Origin: CAYYJM01 sp964471755
GTDB taxonomy: Bacteria; Planctomycetota; Planctomycetia; Gemmatales; Gemmataceae
Direction of reading: 5' to 3'
Length of the DNA: 49,700 nt
Assembly (NCBI GenBank): GCA_964471755.1
Contig: CAYYJM010000009.1
Coordinates: forward strand, 1-49,700
Within the stretch, counting starts at the first letter, position 1; each line of letters opens with the position of its first letter. Shown one piece after another: positions 39,627 through 47,824 of the stretch. Both the position numbers and the translations under genes were made by a program. Below the pieces are notes generated by a model that had not been told where the DNA came from, made no database searches, and saw only the letters and a list, made by a program, of their open reading frames with translations.

Positions 39627-42600
39627 ATGACCATACTGCGGCTCCTTCGGAACGGGCTCGTCCTGTCTCTGTTGCTCGCCGGCCCCTTCCCATCAGTGGC
39701 TCAGGTCCCGGCCGTCGAGGAACTGCAACGCGGCCTCATCGCCACCTACAGTGAGGGAGCGACGATCGCTCGTCTTGAACCTGGCGTCGCCGTCGCGCTC
39801 AAGGCCGGTGAGGCTCCGCATCCTCGGCTCGGCTCAAGTGCCGGCAGCTACGAGTGGTCCGGGTTCCTGAACCTGCTCCGCGCTGGCAAGTATCGTTTCA
39901 GTGCCGAACTCCGGGGCAAGGTCACCGTCCGCGTCGGCGAGACGGTCGTCTTCCAGGCTGCGGCCCAGGAAGCCGATGCCGTGCGGAAGGACGGAGCGGA
40001 GATCGAGTTGCCCGCTGGCGTCGCGCCGTTCCGGGTCGAGTATCAGCGGCCCGAAGGCATCGCCCGGCTCGAGCTGCTCTGGCAGGGCCCCGGCTTCCGT
40101 CGCGAACCGCTTCCGACCGACTTCCTCGGCCATGTTCCCATGAAGGGAGCGAGTCCGATCCTGACCCAGGCTCAGGAGGATCTTGGCCGCTCGCTCGTCG
40201 AGGAGTACAGCTGTCTCCGGTGCCATGCTCCCCAGGAGGGGCAGAAGATCGCCCACGGTCTTGAGTATCGGCCGGGACCCGATCTCTCGAAGGTCGGCGC
40301 TCGCGTTCATGCCGGCTGGATCGAGCGCTGGCTGGAGTCGCCGCCGGCCCTCCAGTCGGCCGCCGTCATGCCGGCCGTCTTTCCGGGCGACGCTGCGGGC
40401 AAGGCCGAACGCCATGCCGTCGCCGCCTACCTGGCCTCGCTCGGGGGCGGCCTTGTGGAGAAGCCAACTCCGAAGGACGCCGCCGCCCGCGCTGCCCGAG
40501 GCGAGAAGAACTATCACGTTCTCGGCTGCATCACCTGTCATGGTCCCTACCCGGCGAAGGAACCGACGAAGCAGGACGCCGGCTCCTTCTACGGGAGCGT
40601 CACCCGATATCCGCTGGTCGGCCTGGGCAGCAAGATGACCGTCGAGAAGCTCGCCGAGTTTCTCGTCAATCCGCTCGCGATCAGCCCGGCCGGTCGGATG
40701 CCGCACCTGCTCCTGAGCGGCGACGAGGCCCGCGATCTGGCCTTCTACCTGACCGCCTCCCCCGTGCCCGACCTGCCCCGGACGCTGACCGCCGTCCCGT
40801 CTCTGGACGCGCTCAAGATCGCCTTCGGCCGGGTCGATCCGCGGCCGGACGAGCTGGCCGCCTGGCAGGCGCTGCCGGCCGAGCAGCGTCTGGCCGAACT
40901 CGGCAAGCGCGCGGTGATCGCTCGCGGCTGCAACAACTGTCACAAGATCGAGCCGGACGGCAAGCCCTTCGCGATGGTGCAATTCAGCGACCTGGCCGAG
41001 ATCGCAGCACCGGCGAAGCTCAAGGCCGGCTGCCTGGCCGACACTCCGTCCGATGAGAAGGCTCCTCGCTTCGCCTTCACGCCGGCCCAGCGCGAGGCGA
41101 TCCGTGCCTTTCTGACCACCGGCCTCACTGGCGTCGGTTCGGCCGCTCCGGCCTTCCACGCTCGGGTCGTCGTCCAGCGGTTCAACTGTCTCGCCTGCCA
41201 TCAGAAGGACGGCGAGGGCGGCCTGACCGCCGAGTTGATCGAGACGCTTCGCCGATACGAGAAGGTGGAGCAGGCCGAGGCCCTGGTTCCGCCGACGCTG
41301 ACCGGCATCGGCCACAAGCTGCGATCCTCGGCCCTGCGTGGTGTCCTGACCCAGGCCGTTCGCGTTCGGCCCTACATGGGTCTGCGCATGCCGCAGTTCG
41401 GCGAGACCAACGTCGGTCCTCTCGTCGAGGGCCTCGCCGCGCTCGAAGGCACCGTGGCGGACGACACCGTTCACAAGGTGCCGCTGACGAGTGCCCGGCT
41501 CGCTGCGGGCCGTGATCTGGCCGGCAAGGGAGCCTTCGGCTGCGCCTCCTGCCACGACATGGCCGGTGTCCCGAACCCGGGCACGCGCGGCCCGGATCTG
41601 GCTCTGACGCCGCAGCGCGTCCGCTATGACTGGTATCTCCGCTGGCTCGAACAACCGCAGCGGATGGCTCCGGGCACGCGCATGCCGGCCGTCTTCACCG
41701 ATGGCAAGTCCCTTGTCGATACCGTCCTCGCCGGTCATGCCGAGGCTCAGGCCGAGGCGATGTGGGCGTACTTCTCCCTGGGCAGCAGCATGCCCCTGCC
41801 CGAGGGAATCGAGCCGCCGAAGGGGCTGGCGGTGACCGTTCTCGATCGCCCGGTTCTGGTCCGAACGTTCCTGCCGGAGGCCGGTTCACGGGCCATCGCC
41901 ATCGGCTATCCCGGTGGCGTCTCGGTCGCCTTCGACGCCCACACGGCCCGTCTTGCCTACGCCTGGTCGGGCAACTTCCTCGATGCCGCGCCGGTCTGGG
42001 CCGGCCGTGGCGGCAACCCGGCGAAGATTCTCGGGCCGCGCTTCTGGACGTCGCCGCCGGGTTGTCCGGTCGGTGTCACCGAGGGGGACAGTCCGCCGGA
42101 TTTCGCGCTCCGTGCGAAGGACCCCGCGTACGGAGCGGCTCCGCCCGCCAACAGCGCCTTCCTGAACGAGCCGCTCCTCCGCTTCCGCGGCTACCGGACG
42201 GATGCGAAGGGGAACCCGGCCTTCGCCTACGAGGTCGATGGCAGCGGCGTCACGATCAACGTCATCGAGGCGATCACCGCCCGTCGGTTCCCGGCTGGTC
42301 TCGGCCTTCGGCGAACGTTCGCCCTGGATCTGCCGAAGAATCGCACCGGCTGGCTTCTCCTCGCCGAGGGACCGGACGAACCGCAGCGCGTTGATTCCGA
42401 GGGGGCCATCCACAAGATCGACGCGACCTTTCCGGTCAAGGACGGTGCCTTGCTCGTGCCGCGTGGCGGCGACCGTGTCGAGTTGCTTCGCGTCGGCCAT
42501 GCCGAGGCAAAGTTCCGCGTCCAGAAGCTCGGCGCGAACTGGCAGGTCCTCGTCCAGACTCCCGGCGCGGAGAAGCCCCAGACCGTGGACGTGCGGCACT

Positions 42601-42656
42601 GGTCGCCGTACCGCAACGACCCGGCCCTGCTCAAGGAACTGCTGACGACGAAGTGA
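39627..42656 (+). CDS. secreted PA14-domain five-heme cytochrome c protein
   Basis: A 1009-residue protein with a signal peptide (LVLSLLLAGPFPSVAQ). The ATG at 39627 is used; longer frames run through the hairpin array. Residues about 45-175 resemble a PA14 domain (YEWSGFLNLLRAGKYRFSAEL). Five heme-binding CxxCH motifs follow at about 196, 301, 435, 521 and 639 (CLRCH, CITCH, CNNCH, CLACH, CASCH). The C-terminal 300 residues (from GSRAIAIGYPGGVSVAF) match the DUF6797-like domain. Such proteins in planctomycetes and Verrucomicrobia are thought to take electrons from sugar oxidation in the periplasm. The propeller protein that follows is its likely partner. Confidence 0.9.
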   Translation: MTILRLLRNGLVLSLLLAGPFPSVAQVPAVEELQRGLIATYSEGATIARLEPGVAVALKAGEAPHPRLGSSAGSYEWSGFLNLLRAGKYRFSAELRGKVTVRVGETVVFQAAAQEADAVRKDGAEIELPAGVAPFRVEYQRPEGIARLELLWQGPGFRREPLPTDFLGHVPMKGASPILTQAQEDLGRSLVEEYSCLRCHAPQEGQKIAHGLEYRPGPDLSKVGARVHAGWIERWLESPPALQSAAVMPAVFPGDAAGKAERHAVAAYLASLGGGLVEKPTPKDAAARAARGEKNYHVLGCITCHGPYPAKEPTKQDAGSFYGSVTRYPLVGLGSKMTVEKLAEFLVNPLAISPAGRMPHLLLSGDEARDLAFYLTASPVPDLPRTLTAVPSLDALKIAFGRVDPRPDELAAWQALPAEQRLAELGKRAVIARGCNNCHKIEPDGKPFAMVQFSDLAEIAAPAKLKAGCLADTPSDEKAPRFAFTPAQREAIRAFLTTGLTGVGSAAPAFHARVVVQRFNCLACHQKDGEGGLTAELIETLRRYEKVEQAEALVPPTLTGIGHKLRSSALRGVLTQAVRVRPYMGLRMPQFGETNVGPLVEGLAALEGTVADDTVHKVPLTSARLAAGRDLAGKGAFGCASCHDMAGVPNPGTRGPDLALTPQRVRYDWYLRWLEQPQRMAPGTRMPAVFTDGKSLVDTVLAGHAEAQAEAMWAYFSLGSSMPLPEGIEPPKGLAVTVLDRPVLVRTFLPEAGSRAIAIGYPGGVSVAFDAHTARLAYAWSGNFLDAAPVWAGRGGNPAKILGPRFWTSPPGCPVGVTEGDSPPDFALRAKDPAYGAAPPANSAFLNEPLLRFRGYRTDAKGNPAFAYEVDGSGVTINVIEAITARRFPAGLGLRRTFALDLPKNRTGWLLLAEGPDEPQRVDSEGAIHKIDATFPVKDGALLVPRGGDRVELLRVGHAEAKFRVQKLGANWQVLVQTPGAEKPQTVDVRHWSPYRNDPALLKELLTTK

Positions 42657-42662
42657 CACCTT

Positions 42663-42765
42663 GGCGAGCCCCCGGCGAAAGCCGGGGGAGAAAAGGCGAG
42701 CCCCCGGCGAAAGCCGGGGGAGTACCCACACGGCGTACTCCCCCGGCTTTCGCCGGGGGCTCGCC
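42663..42765. repeat. two direct and one inverted copy of a GC-rich hairpin (GGCGAGCCCCC family)
   Basis: The 28-base unit starting GGCGAGCCCCCGGCGAAAGC occurs at 42663-42690 and 42695-42722, and inverted at 42738-42765. Each unit folds alone (CCCCCGGC, GAAA loop, GCCGGGGG); copies two and three can also pair with each other through a GTAC-extended stem. The array lies just after the cytochrome stop and before the propeller ribosome site. Confidence 0.92.
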
Positions 42766-42792
42766 CTGACGCGAATCCCGGGAGATCACCGC

Positions 42793-44892
42793 ATGCGACG
42801 ACAGACCGCCTTCCTCGGCGTGACGGCCCTGCTCCTGGGGCTACTCGCCTTCGTCAGGCCGGCTCATCCCGAGCCGACCTACGAGCGCAAGGGATCACGG
42901 GTCGAGACGGTCCTGGCCAGTCTCAAGGCCAGCGAATTGCCGACACTCCAGGGCACCTGGTCCTGGATCGGTCCCTTCGCCAATGCCGAGAATAGTGGCT
43001 TCGACACCGCCTATCCGCCCGAGAAGGAGATCGACCTCCGAAAAACCTACCGTGGCCGTGATGGCGACGTGACCTGGAAAGAACTCCCGCGCTTCGACCC
43101 GGGCAAGATCGTCAACCTCAAGCCGTTGCTGCGGAATCCGGATCACTCGGTGATCTACCTCGTCCATTCGTTCGAGTCGCCCCAGGCGATGGACTGGCCG
43201 ATCTACCTCGGCAGTGACGACAGCCTCAAGGTCTTCTGCAACGGCAAGCTCGTCGTCGAGGATGCCGGCGTCCGGGGGGTCAGTCCGAACCAGAATACCG
43301 GCACGATGAAGGTCGTCGCGGGCAAGAACACGCTGCTGATCAAGGTGACGAACATCGGCGGCGACTACGCCGTTTACCTGGCCCCGGATCTGCCGACCGC
43401 CTTCCCGGCCGTCACGCGCAAGATGCTCGACCGCGACTTTCCGATCCAGGTCGGAACCAACGGCGGCAACCTGTCGCTGCGAGCGGCCGAGGCGAAGTAC
43501 TACAAGATCACCACGCTGACACAGCCCAGTCACTGCGTCCTGGAGGTCGGCGGGATCGGCGTCCGGCCCGACGGCAATTTGCTCGTCTGCACCCGTCGTG
43601 GCGAAATCTGGCTCGTCAAGAATCCCGCCGACGACCCGGATCGCGTCGAGTTCAAGCTCTGGGCCAGTGGATTGCACGAGGCCCTCGGTCTGCTCGTCGA
43701 TGGCAAGGACGTCTTCGTGGTCCAGCGTCCGGAACTGACCCGTCTGCGGGATACCGACGGCGATGACGTGGCCGACGAGTTCGTCACGATCTGCGACCGC
43801 TGGGGTGTCAGTGGCGACTACCACGAGTTCGCCTTCGGGCCGGCTCGTGATCGTGAGGGGAACTTCTACCTGACGCTCAACGTCGGCTTCGGTGGCGGTC
43901 ATCAGGCCAGGGCCCCCTGGCGTGGCTGGTGCGTCAAGGTGACACCGCAGGGGCGGATGTCTCCCGTCGCCGCTGGTCTGCGCTCGCCCAACGGCGTCCG
44001 CTTCAGTCCCGACGGCGATCTGTTCTACTGCGACAATCAGGGCGAATGGGTCGCCACGAACAAGATGCACCAAATTCGACCGGGGGAGTTCTACGGTCAT
44101 CAGGCCAGCCTGAAGTGGACCAGACAGTCGCCCTTCGCTCAGACGCTTCAGGAGTCCTATCCGTCCGGCATGCTCTACGACGGTCAGAAAGGAACCCAGC
44201 AAGCCGGCTTTCCGCCGCTGACGCCGCCGTGCATCTGGTTCCCGTACGACCGGATGGGCAAGTCGGCGAGCGAGCCGGTGTGGGACACGACCGGTGGCAA
44301 ATTCGGTCCGTTCGCCGGTCAGTGCTTCGTCGGCGATCAGACCAAATCGATGATCATGCGCGTCTACCTGGAGAAGATTCAGGGGCGATATCAGGGAGCG
44401 TGCTTTCCGTTCCGGTCGGGCTTTCAGTGTGGCATCAACCGGCTGACCTTCGGCCCGGACGCCAGCCTGTACGCCGGGGAGACGAACCGTGGATGGGGCT
44501 CGCTCGGTGGCAAGTCGTATGGCCTGGAACGGCTGAACTGGACCGGCGCGGTTCCCTTCGAGATTCACGCCATGAAGGTCCAGGCGGGCGGCTTCGAACT
44601 GACATTCACCAAACCGCTCGATGCCGTGACAGCTGGCCGACTCTCGGCCTACAACCTGGCGTCGTACACCTACAACTACTGGCCGACCTACGGTTCACCG
44701 CCGGTCGATCAGAAGGCGGAGAAGATCACCGGCGTCAAGGTCCGCCTGGATGGTCGCTCCGTCTTCCTCGCGGTGGATAACCTTCGTGTTGGCCGGGTGT
44801 ATGAACTGCACCTCGATGCCGGCCTGCACTCGACCGAGGGCGACAGCGTCCTGCACCCGGAGGCGTACTACACGTTGAACAACCTGCCCTGA
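42793..44892 (+). CDS. secreted beta-propeller (sorbosone-dehydrogenase/PVC-type) protein, partner of the cytochrome
   Basis: A 699-residue exported protein (signal MRRQTAFLGVTALLLGLLAFV). The N-terminal domain (about 45-210) is a jelly-roll with GTWSWIGPFANAENSG and WPIYLGSDDSLKVFCNGK. From about 230 it is a propeller of the PVC dehydrogenase or glucose/sorbosone dehydrogenase type: GIGVRPDGNLLVCTRRGEIW, RDTDGDDVADEF, EFAFGPARDREGNFYL, FSPDGDLFYCDNQGEW. The Asp-rich loop may bind Ca. A fibronectin-like end closes it. No CxxCH is present, so electrons would pass to the neighbouring five-heme protein. Substrate probably a sugar or sugar-acid. Confidence 0.87.
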   Translation: MRRQTAFLGVTALLLGLLAFVRPAHPEPTYERKGSRVETVLASLKASELPTLQGTWSWIGPFANAENSGFDTAYPPEKEIDLRKTYRGRDGDVTWKELPRFDPGKIVNLKPLLRNPDHSVIYLVHSFESPQAMDWPIYLGSDDSLKVFCNGKLVVEDAGVRGVSPNQNTGTMKVVAGKNTLLIKVTNIGGDYAVYLAPDLPTAFPAVTRKMLDRDFPIQVGTNGGNLSLRAAEAKYYKITTLTQPSHCVLEVGGIGVRPDGNLLVCTRRGEIWLVKNPADDPDRVEFKLWASGLHEALGLLVDGKDVFVVQRPELTRLRDTDGDDVADEFVTICDRWGVSGDYHEFAFGPARDREGNFYLTLNVGFGGGHQARAPWRGWCVKVTPQGRMSPVAAGLRSPNGVRFSPDGDLFYCDNQGEWVATNKMHQIRPGEFYGHQASLKWTRQSPFAQTLQESYPSGMLYDGQKGTQQAGFPPLTPPCIWFPYDRMGKSASEPVWDTTGGKFGPFAGQCFVGDQTKSMIMRVYLEKIQGRYQGACFPFRSGFQCGINRLTFGPDASLYAGETNRGWGSLGGKSYGLERLNWTGAVPFEIHAMKVQAGGFELTFTKPLDAVTAGRLSAYNLASYTYNYWPTYGSPPVDQKAEKITGVKVRLDGRSVFLAVDNLRVGRVYELHLDAGLHSTEGDSVLHPEAYYTLNNLP

Positions 44893-44905
44893 CGGCGAGA
44901 TTTAG

Positions 44906-44923
44906 CCGCCGGCTTGCCGGCGG
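44906..44923. repeat. palindrome with two-base loop after the propeller gene
   Basis: CCGCCGGC, TT, GCCGGCGG, 13 bases after the stop. It has the same two-base-loop design as the array at 39354-39462 and may act as a transcript end or a dispersed repeat. Confidence 0.6.
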
Positions 44924-44962
44924 TGCTTCGCCCGAACGCAGCCGCGTTTTATCGGCAACCCC

Positions 44963-44990
44963 TTGATCCACTTTTGCGATCTGTTATGGT
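44963..44990 (+). promoter_or_regulatory. candidate promoter for the VWA gene
   Basis: TTGATC (44963-44968), a 16-base spacer and TATGGT (44985-44990), in an AT-richer patch. It would leave a leader of about 175 bases before the ATG at 45169. Partial consensus only. Confidence 0.35.
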
Positions 44991-45168
44991 GCAAATCCAG
45001 GCGTGGGGGAGTCTACCTCGCGCACGTCCAGGATCGCCCGCTGCCTGACGATCCTGACCGCTCTGTCATTCCTGAACAAAACCGGACACCGTCGGCGTAT
45101 GCGTTTAGCATCGGCCGGCCGTGCCGGCTCGAGATCAGCAGGAAACCGACCAGGAGAAAGGATCGCAC

Positions 45169-46053
45169 ATGTTCTGGTACGTCCTCGGTGGTGCGAGTTT
45201 CATGGTGTTGCTCTACATCGCCTTCCAGCTCGGCCGGCAGGGCAAGAATCCACCGCCCGCACGGAAACCACAATCCGCACGACCGCAACCGGTTCGCTCG
45301 CAACCGGCGCAGCAGGGCCAGGCCGTCGTCCGCCGGCCCACTCAGCCCGCCTCCGCCCCGGTGCGGCCGGCCGCCTCGCAGAATCGGAAGATCGAGTACG
45401 CCGCCGGGGCCGCCCTGCACTTCATCGACGCACTCCACGCCGAGGGCATCGACCGGGGGGCCATCTACTCCCTGGGCAGCACCTTCCGCATCGACCAGGG
45501 CTTCACCACCTCACGCGCTCACCTCCAGCAGGCGCTGGTCAACATCGGTCGCTCGAAGCCGAACGAGAACACGGCCCTGTACGACAGCATCGCGCTGGCC
45601 ATCGACCAGTTTCAGAAGAATGGCCGGCAGAATGTCCCGTGGGTTCTCATCGTCCTGACCGACGGCAAGGATAATGCCTCCAAGGCCTTTCCGCACAACG
45701 ACAAGCGAAGTCCGGCCGCCGTCGGCGTTCTGGTCAACGAGTGTTTCTCTCGGGCCGCGTCCAACTTCTTCGTCCTGGTCGGCGTCGGCGATGCCCGCTC
45801 CCTGGATGTCGAGGCCATCGCGACGATCGGCCATTTCTCCAACAGCCTGGCCATTCCGCTGGAGAATTTCCATCTGCTGGAGCAGCTCTTCCTGCAACTG
45901 GTGGTCCAGGTGACCGAGACGATCGTCGGTCGGACGGTGCAGCATGGCCAGCAAGAGATCCTCGAACTGGCCCGTGTCCGTCAGGTGAACAAGATCGGTA
46001 TCGATTACGCCCTGGTCATCGACCGTTCCGGCTCCATGGATGAGCGATGCTGA
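45169..46053 (+). CDS. membrane-anchored von Willebrand factor A protein, apparently circularly permuted
   Basis: A 294-residue protein; AGGAGAAAGG precedes the ATG. A membrane helix (4-20) is followed by a Pro/Gln/Arg linker to about 72. The rest has VWA parts in an unusual order: KIEYAAGAALHFIDAL (normally helix 1) comes first, then NENTALYDS with the MIDAS Thr135, VLIVLTDGKDN with Asp165, FFVLVGVGDAR, and last, at the very end, DYALVIDRSGSM, the DxSxS MIDAS motif (Asp285, Ser287, Ser289) that normally begins the domain. All three metal-binding parts occur once each, so a permuted fold is possible; the alternative is two VWA domains, the first lacking and the second truncated after DxSxS. 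The stop is three bases before a long inverted repeat. Confidence 0.8.
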   Translation: MFWYVLGGASFMVLLYIAFQLGRQGKNPPPARKPQSARPQPVRSQPAQQGQAVVRRPTQPASAPVRPAASQNRKIEYAAGAALHFIDALHAEGIDRGAIYSLGSTFRIDQGFTTSRAHLQQALVNIGRSKPNENTALYDSIALAIDQFQKNGRQNVPWVLIVLTDGKDNASKAFPHNDKRSPAAVGVLVNECFSRAASNFFVLVGVGDARSLDVEAIATIGHFSNSLAIPLENFHLLEQLFLQLVVQVTETIVGRTVQHGQQEILELARVRQVNKIGIDYALVIDRSGSMDERC

Positions 46054-46056
46054 TGT

Positions 46057-46224
46057 GCCGTCTGTCAGAGCCGCGCACGCAGCGAGGCCGCAGGCCGAGC
46101 GGAGTAAGCGCACCGCGACCTGCACAGCAGGGATTGACACGTCTACACCGCCCTGATGTGCAGGTCCTGGTGCGCTTACTCCGCTCGCCTGCGGCTCGTT
46201 GCGTGCGCGGCTCTGACAGACGGC
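46057..46224. repeat. 168-base foldback element directly after the VWA gene
   Basis: The left arm (46057-46125) and right arm (46158-46224) are complementary over about 67 bases with two one-base indels and about three mismatches. The 32-base loop (46126-46157) has a small CAGGG/CCCTG inner stem. It is non-coding, and its left end is three bases after the VWA stop. It could be a MITE-like insertion, a long transcript-end structure, or a structured RNA. Confidence 0.85.
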
Positions 46225-46346
46225 GGTGCGATGTGACTGACACCGGGCTCATTTTCTCCAACGACGTCTCCGCGAGGCATCCGGTATAGTAGAGATGCCC
46301 CTTAATCCACGCGGGGCAACCGAAACTTGCCACGGAGACCGATCGG

Positions 46347-47798
46347 ATGCTCGAGTTCGTCAAGCGCATCTTCCGAAACCACTGGGGGAAGATGCTCGGC
46401 TTCTTCGTCTTCATCCTGGGGGCGGTCGCCCTGGTCACGTTCCTGACGCCGCGGGTCTACACTTCCGAGGCCAAGATTTTCGTCCGCCTCGGCCGTGAGA
46501 ATGCTACCCTCGATTCGCCCACCACTCTGGGACAGGGGCCGGTCGTCGCCATCCCCACATCGCGCGAATGGGAGATGGGCTCGATCCTCGAAATGATCCG
46601 CAGCAAAGTGCTTCTCGAAGAAGTCGTGGCCCGCCTGGGACCGGAAGCCATTCTCAACAAGGGGCCGATCCGGACGCCACTCGCCACGCCAGCGCCGGTT
46701 CCGCCGGCCATGTCACGCGAGCCCGCCTTCGTCAGTGCCGTCCGCACTCTCAACGCGAACCTCACCATCGAACATGTGAAGAAATCGACGGTTCTCTCCA
46801 TCGTCTACGAGGGGGGTAGTTCCGAACTGGCCCAGGCCGTCGTCTCCACGCTGGTCGAGCTGGCCACACGCCAGTACATCGTGTTGCACCGCAGCCCGGG
46901 GACGAGCCATTTCCTTACCGAGCAGGCCGATCGTCTGCGGTCGAAGTTGGTCGAGGAGGAAGATCGGCTGCGCCAGCTGAAAACCGAGACGGGCCTGTTC
47001 GTCCCGGAGAACCAGCGTCAGGCGGCGGTCGCTCGGGTCGATCGTCTTCGGGACGAGATCTTGCAGACACGCAGTGCCCTGGCTGGAGCCGAGGCGGAGG
47101 TCGCGCAGGTCAAGGAACGTGCGGTCAGCCTCCCCAAAACCGAGGAGACGGCACGCATCAGCGGCGGCCCGAACACCGGGCTCGACGCCATGCGCGGCCA
47201 ACTCTACACGCTGCGCCTGCGTGAGCAGGAACTGCTCGCCCGCCATTCTCCGGGCCATCCGGAAGTGCAGGCCATCCGCCAGCAGGTCGAAAAGGCCCGG
47301 GAGCAACTCGGTCGCGAGGAGCAGGTTCTCACCCAGGATCAAGTGACCACCGGGCCGAGCAAGCTCTACAGCGAATCCCGCAGCGCCTTGCTTCAGAAAG
47401 AGCCCGCCCTGGTCGCCCTCAAGGCTCGCGTGCAGGCCCTGGAAGCCCAGTACGACCAGGAAACCCAGGCCCTGGAGAAACTGATCGAGAACGAGGTGCG
47501 TCTGGCTCGTCAGCAGCGCGAGGTCGATCTGCTGACCGCCAGCTATCGCAAGTACGCCGAGAACGCCGAGCAGACCCAGATCGACCAGGCCCTGGAAGCG
47601 GAGAAGATCACGAACCTCAGCCTGGCCCAGCCGGCCTCGTACGACCCCGATCCGATTCGGCCGCGCATGAGCTTCAACCTGGCGGTCGGTTTCTGCCTGG
47701 CCCTGCTCGGCAGCGCGGCGCTCGGCTGGCTGCTCGAGATGAACCGTCCGTCGGAGCCGACTCCAGAGCCATCCAGCCCGGAGCCGGAGGTGTCGTAA
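46347..47798 (+). CDS. GumC/Wzz family exopolysaccharide chain-length protein
   Basis: A 483-residue inner-membrane protein with helices at about 17-36 (MLGFFVFILGAVALVTFL) and about 446-466 (LAVGFCLALLGSAALGWLL). The Wzz part is at the start (TPRVYTSEAKIFVRLGRE), with a long coiled coil in between (about 195-410, including ALKARVQALEAQYDQE) and the RPRMSFNLAVG that precedes the last helix. Such proteins set polysaccharide length and connect the Wzy polymerase with the export channel. It has no C-terminal tyrosine kinase domain, so it is the GumC-like, kinase-free type. No glycosyltransferases are adjacent. GGAGA (46335-46339) precedes the ATG. Confidence 0.9.
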   Translation: MLEFVKRIFRNHWGKMLGFFVFILGAVALVTFLTPRVYTSEAKIFVRLGRENATLDSPTTLGQGPVVAIPTSREWEMGSILEMIRSKVLLEEVVARLGPEAILNKGPIRTPLATPAPVPPAMSREPAFVSAVRTLNANLTIEHVKKSTVLSIVYEGGSSELAQAVVSTLVELATRQYIVLHRSPGTSHFLTEQADRLRSKLVEEEDRLRQLKTETGLFVPENQRQAAVARVDRLRDEILQTRSALAGAEAEVAQVKERAVSLPKTEETARISGGPNTGLDAMRGQLYTLRLREQELLARHSPGHPEVQAIRQQVEKAREQLGREEQVLTQDQVTTGPSKLYSESRSALLQKEPALVALKARVQALEAQYDQETQALEKLIENEVRLARQQREVDLLTASYRKYAENAEQTQIDQALEAEKITNLSLAQPASYDPDPIRPRMSFNLAVGFCLALLGSAALGWLLEMNRPSEPTPEPSSPEPEVS

Positions 47799-47824
47799 CG
47801 GCTCATCAACACCAGACGCCGGGC

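Noticed and set aside
42661..42792. N-terminal extension of the propeller protein from ATG-like 42661
   Set aside because: It would translate the GAAA-loop hairpin array; the signal peptide and ribosome site fit ATG 42793.
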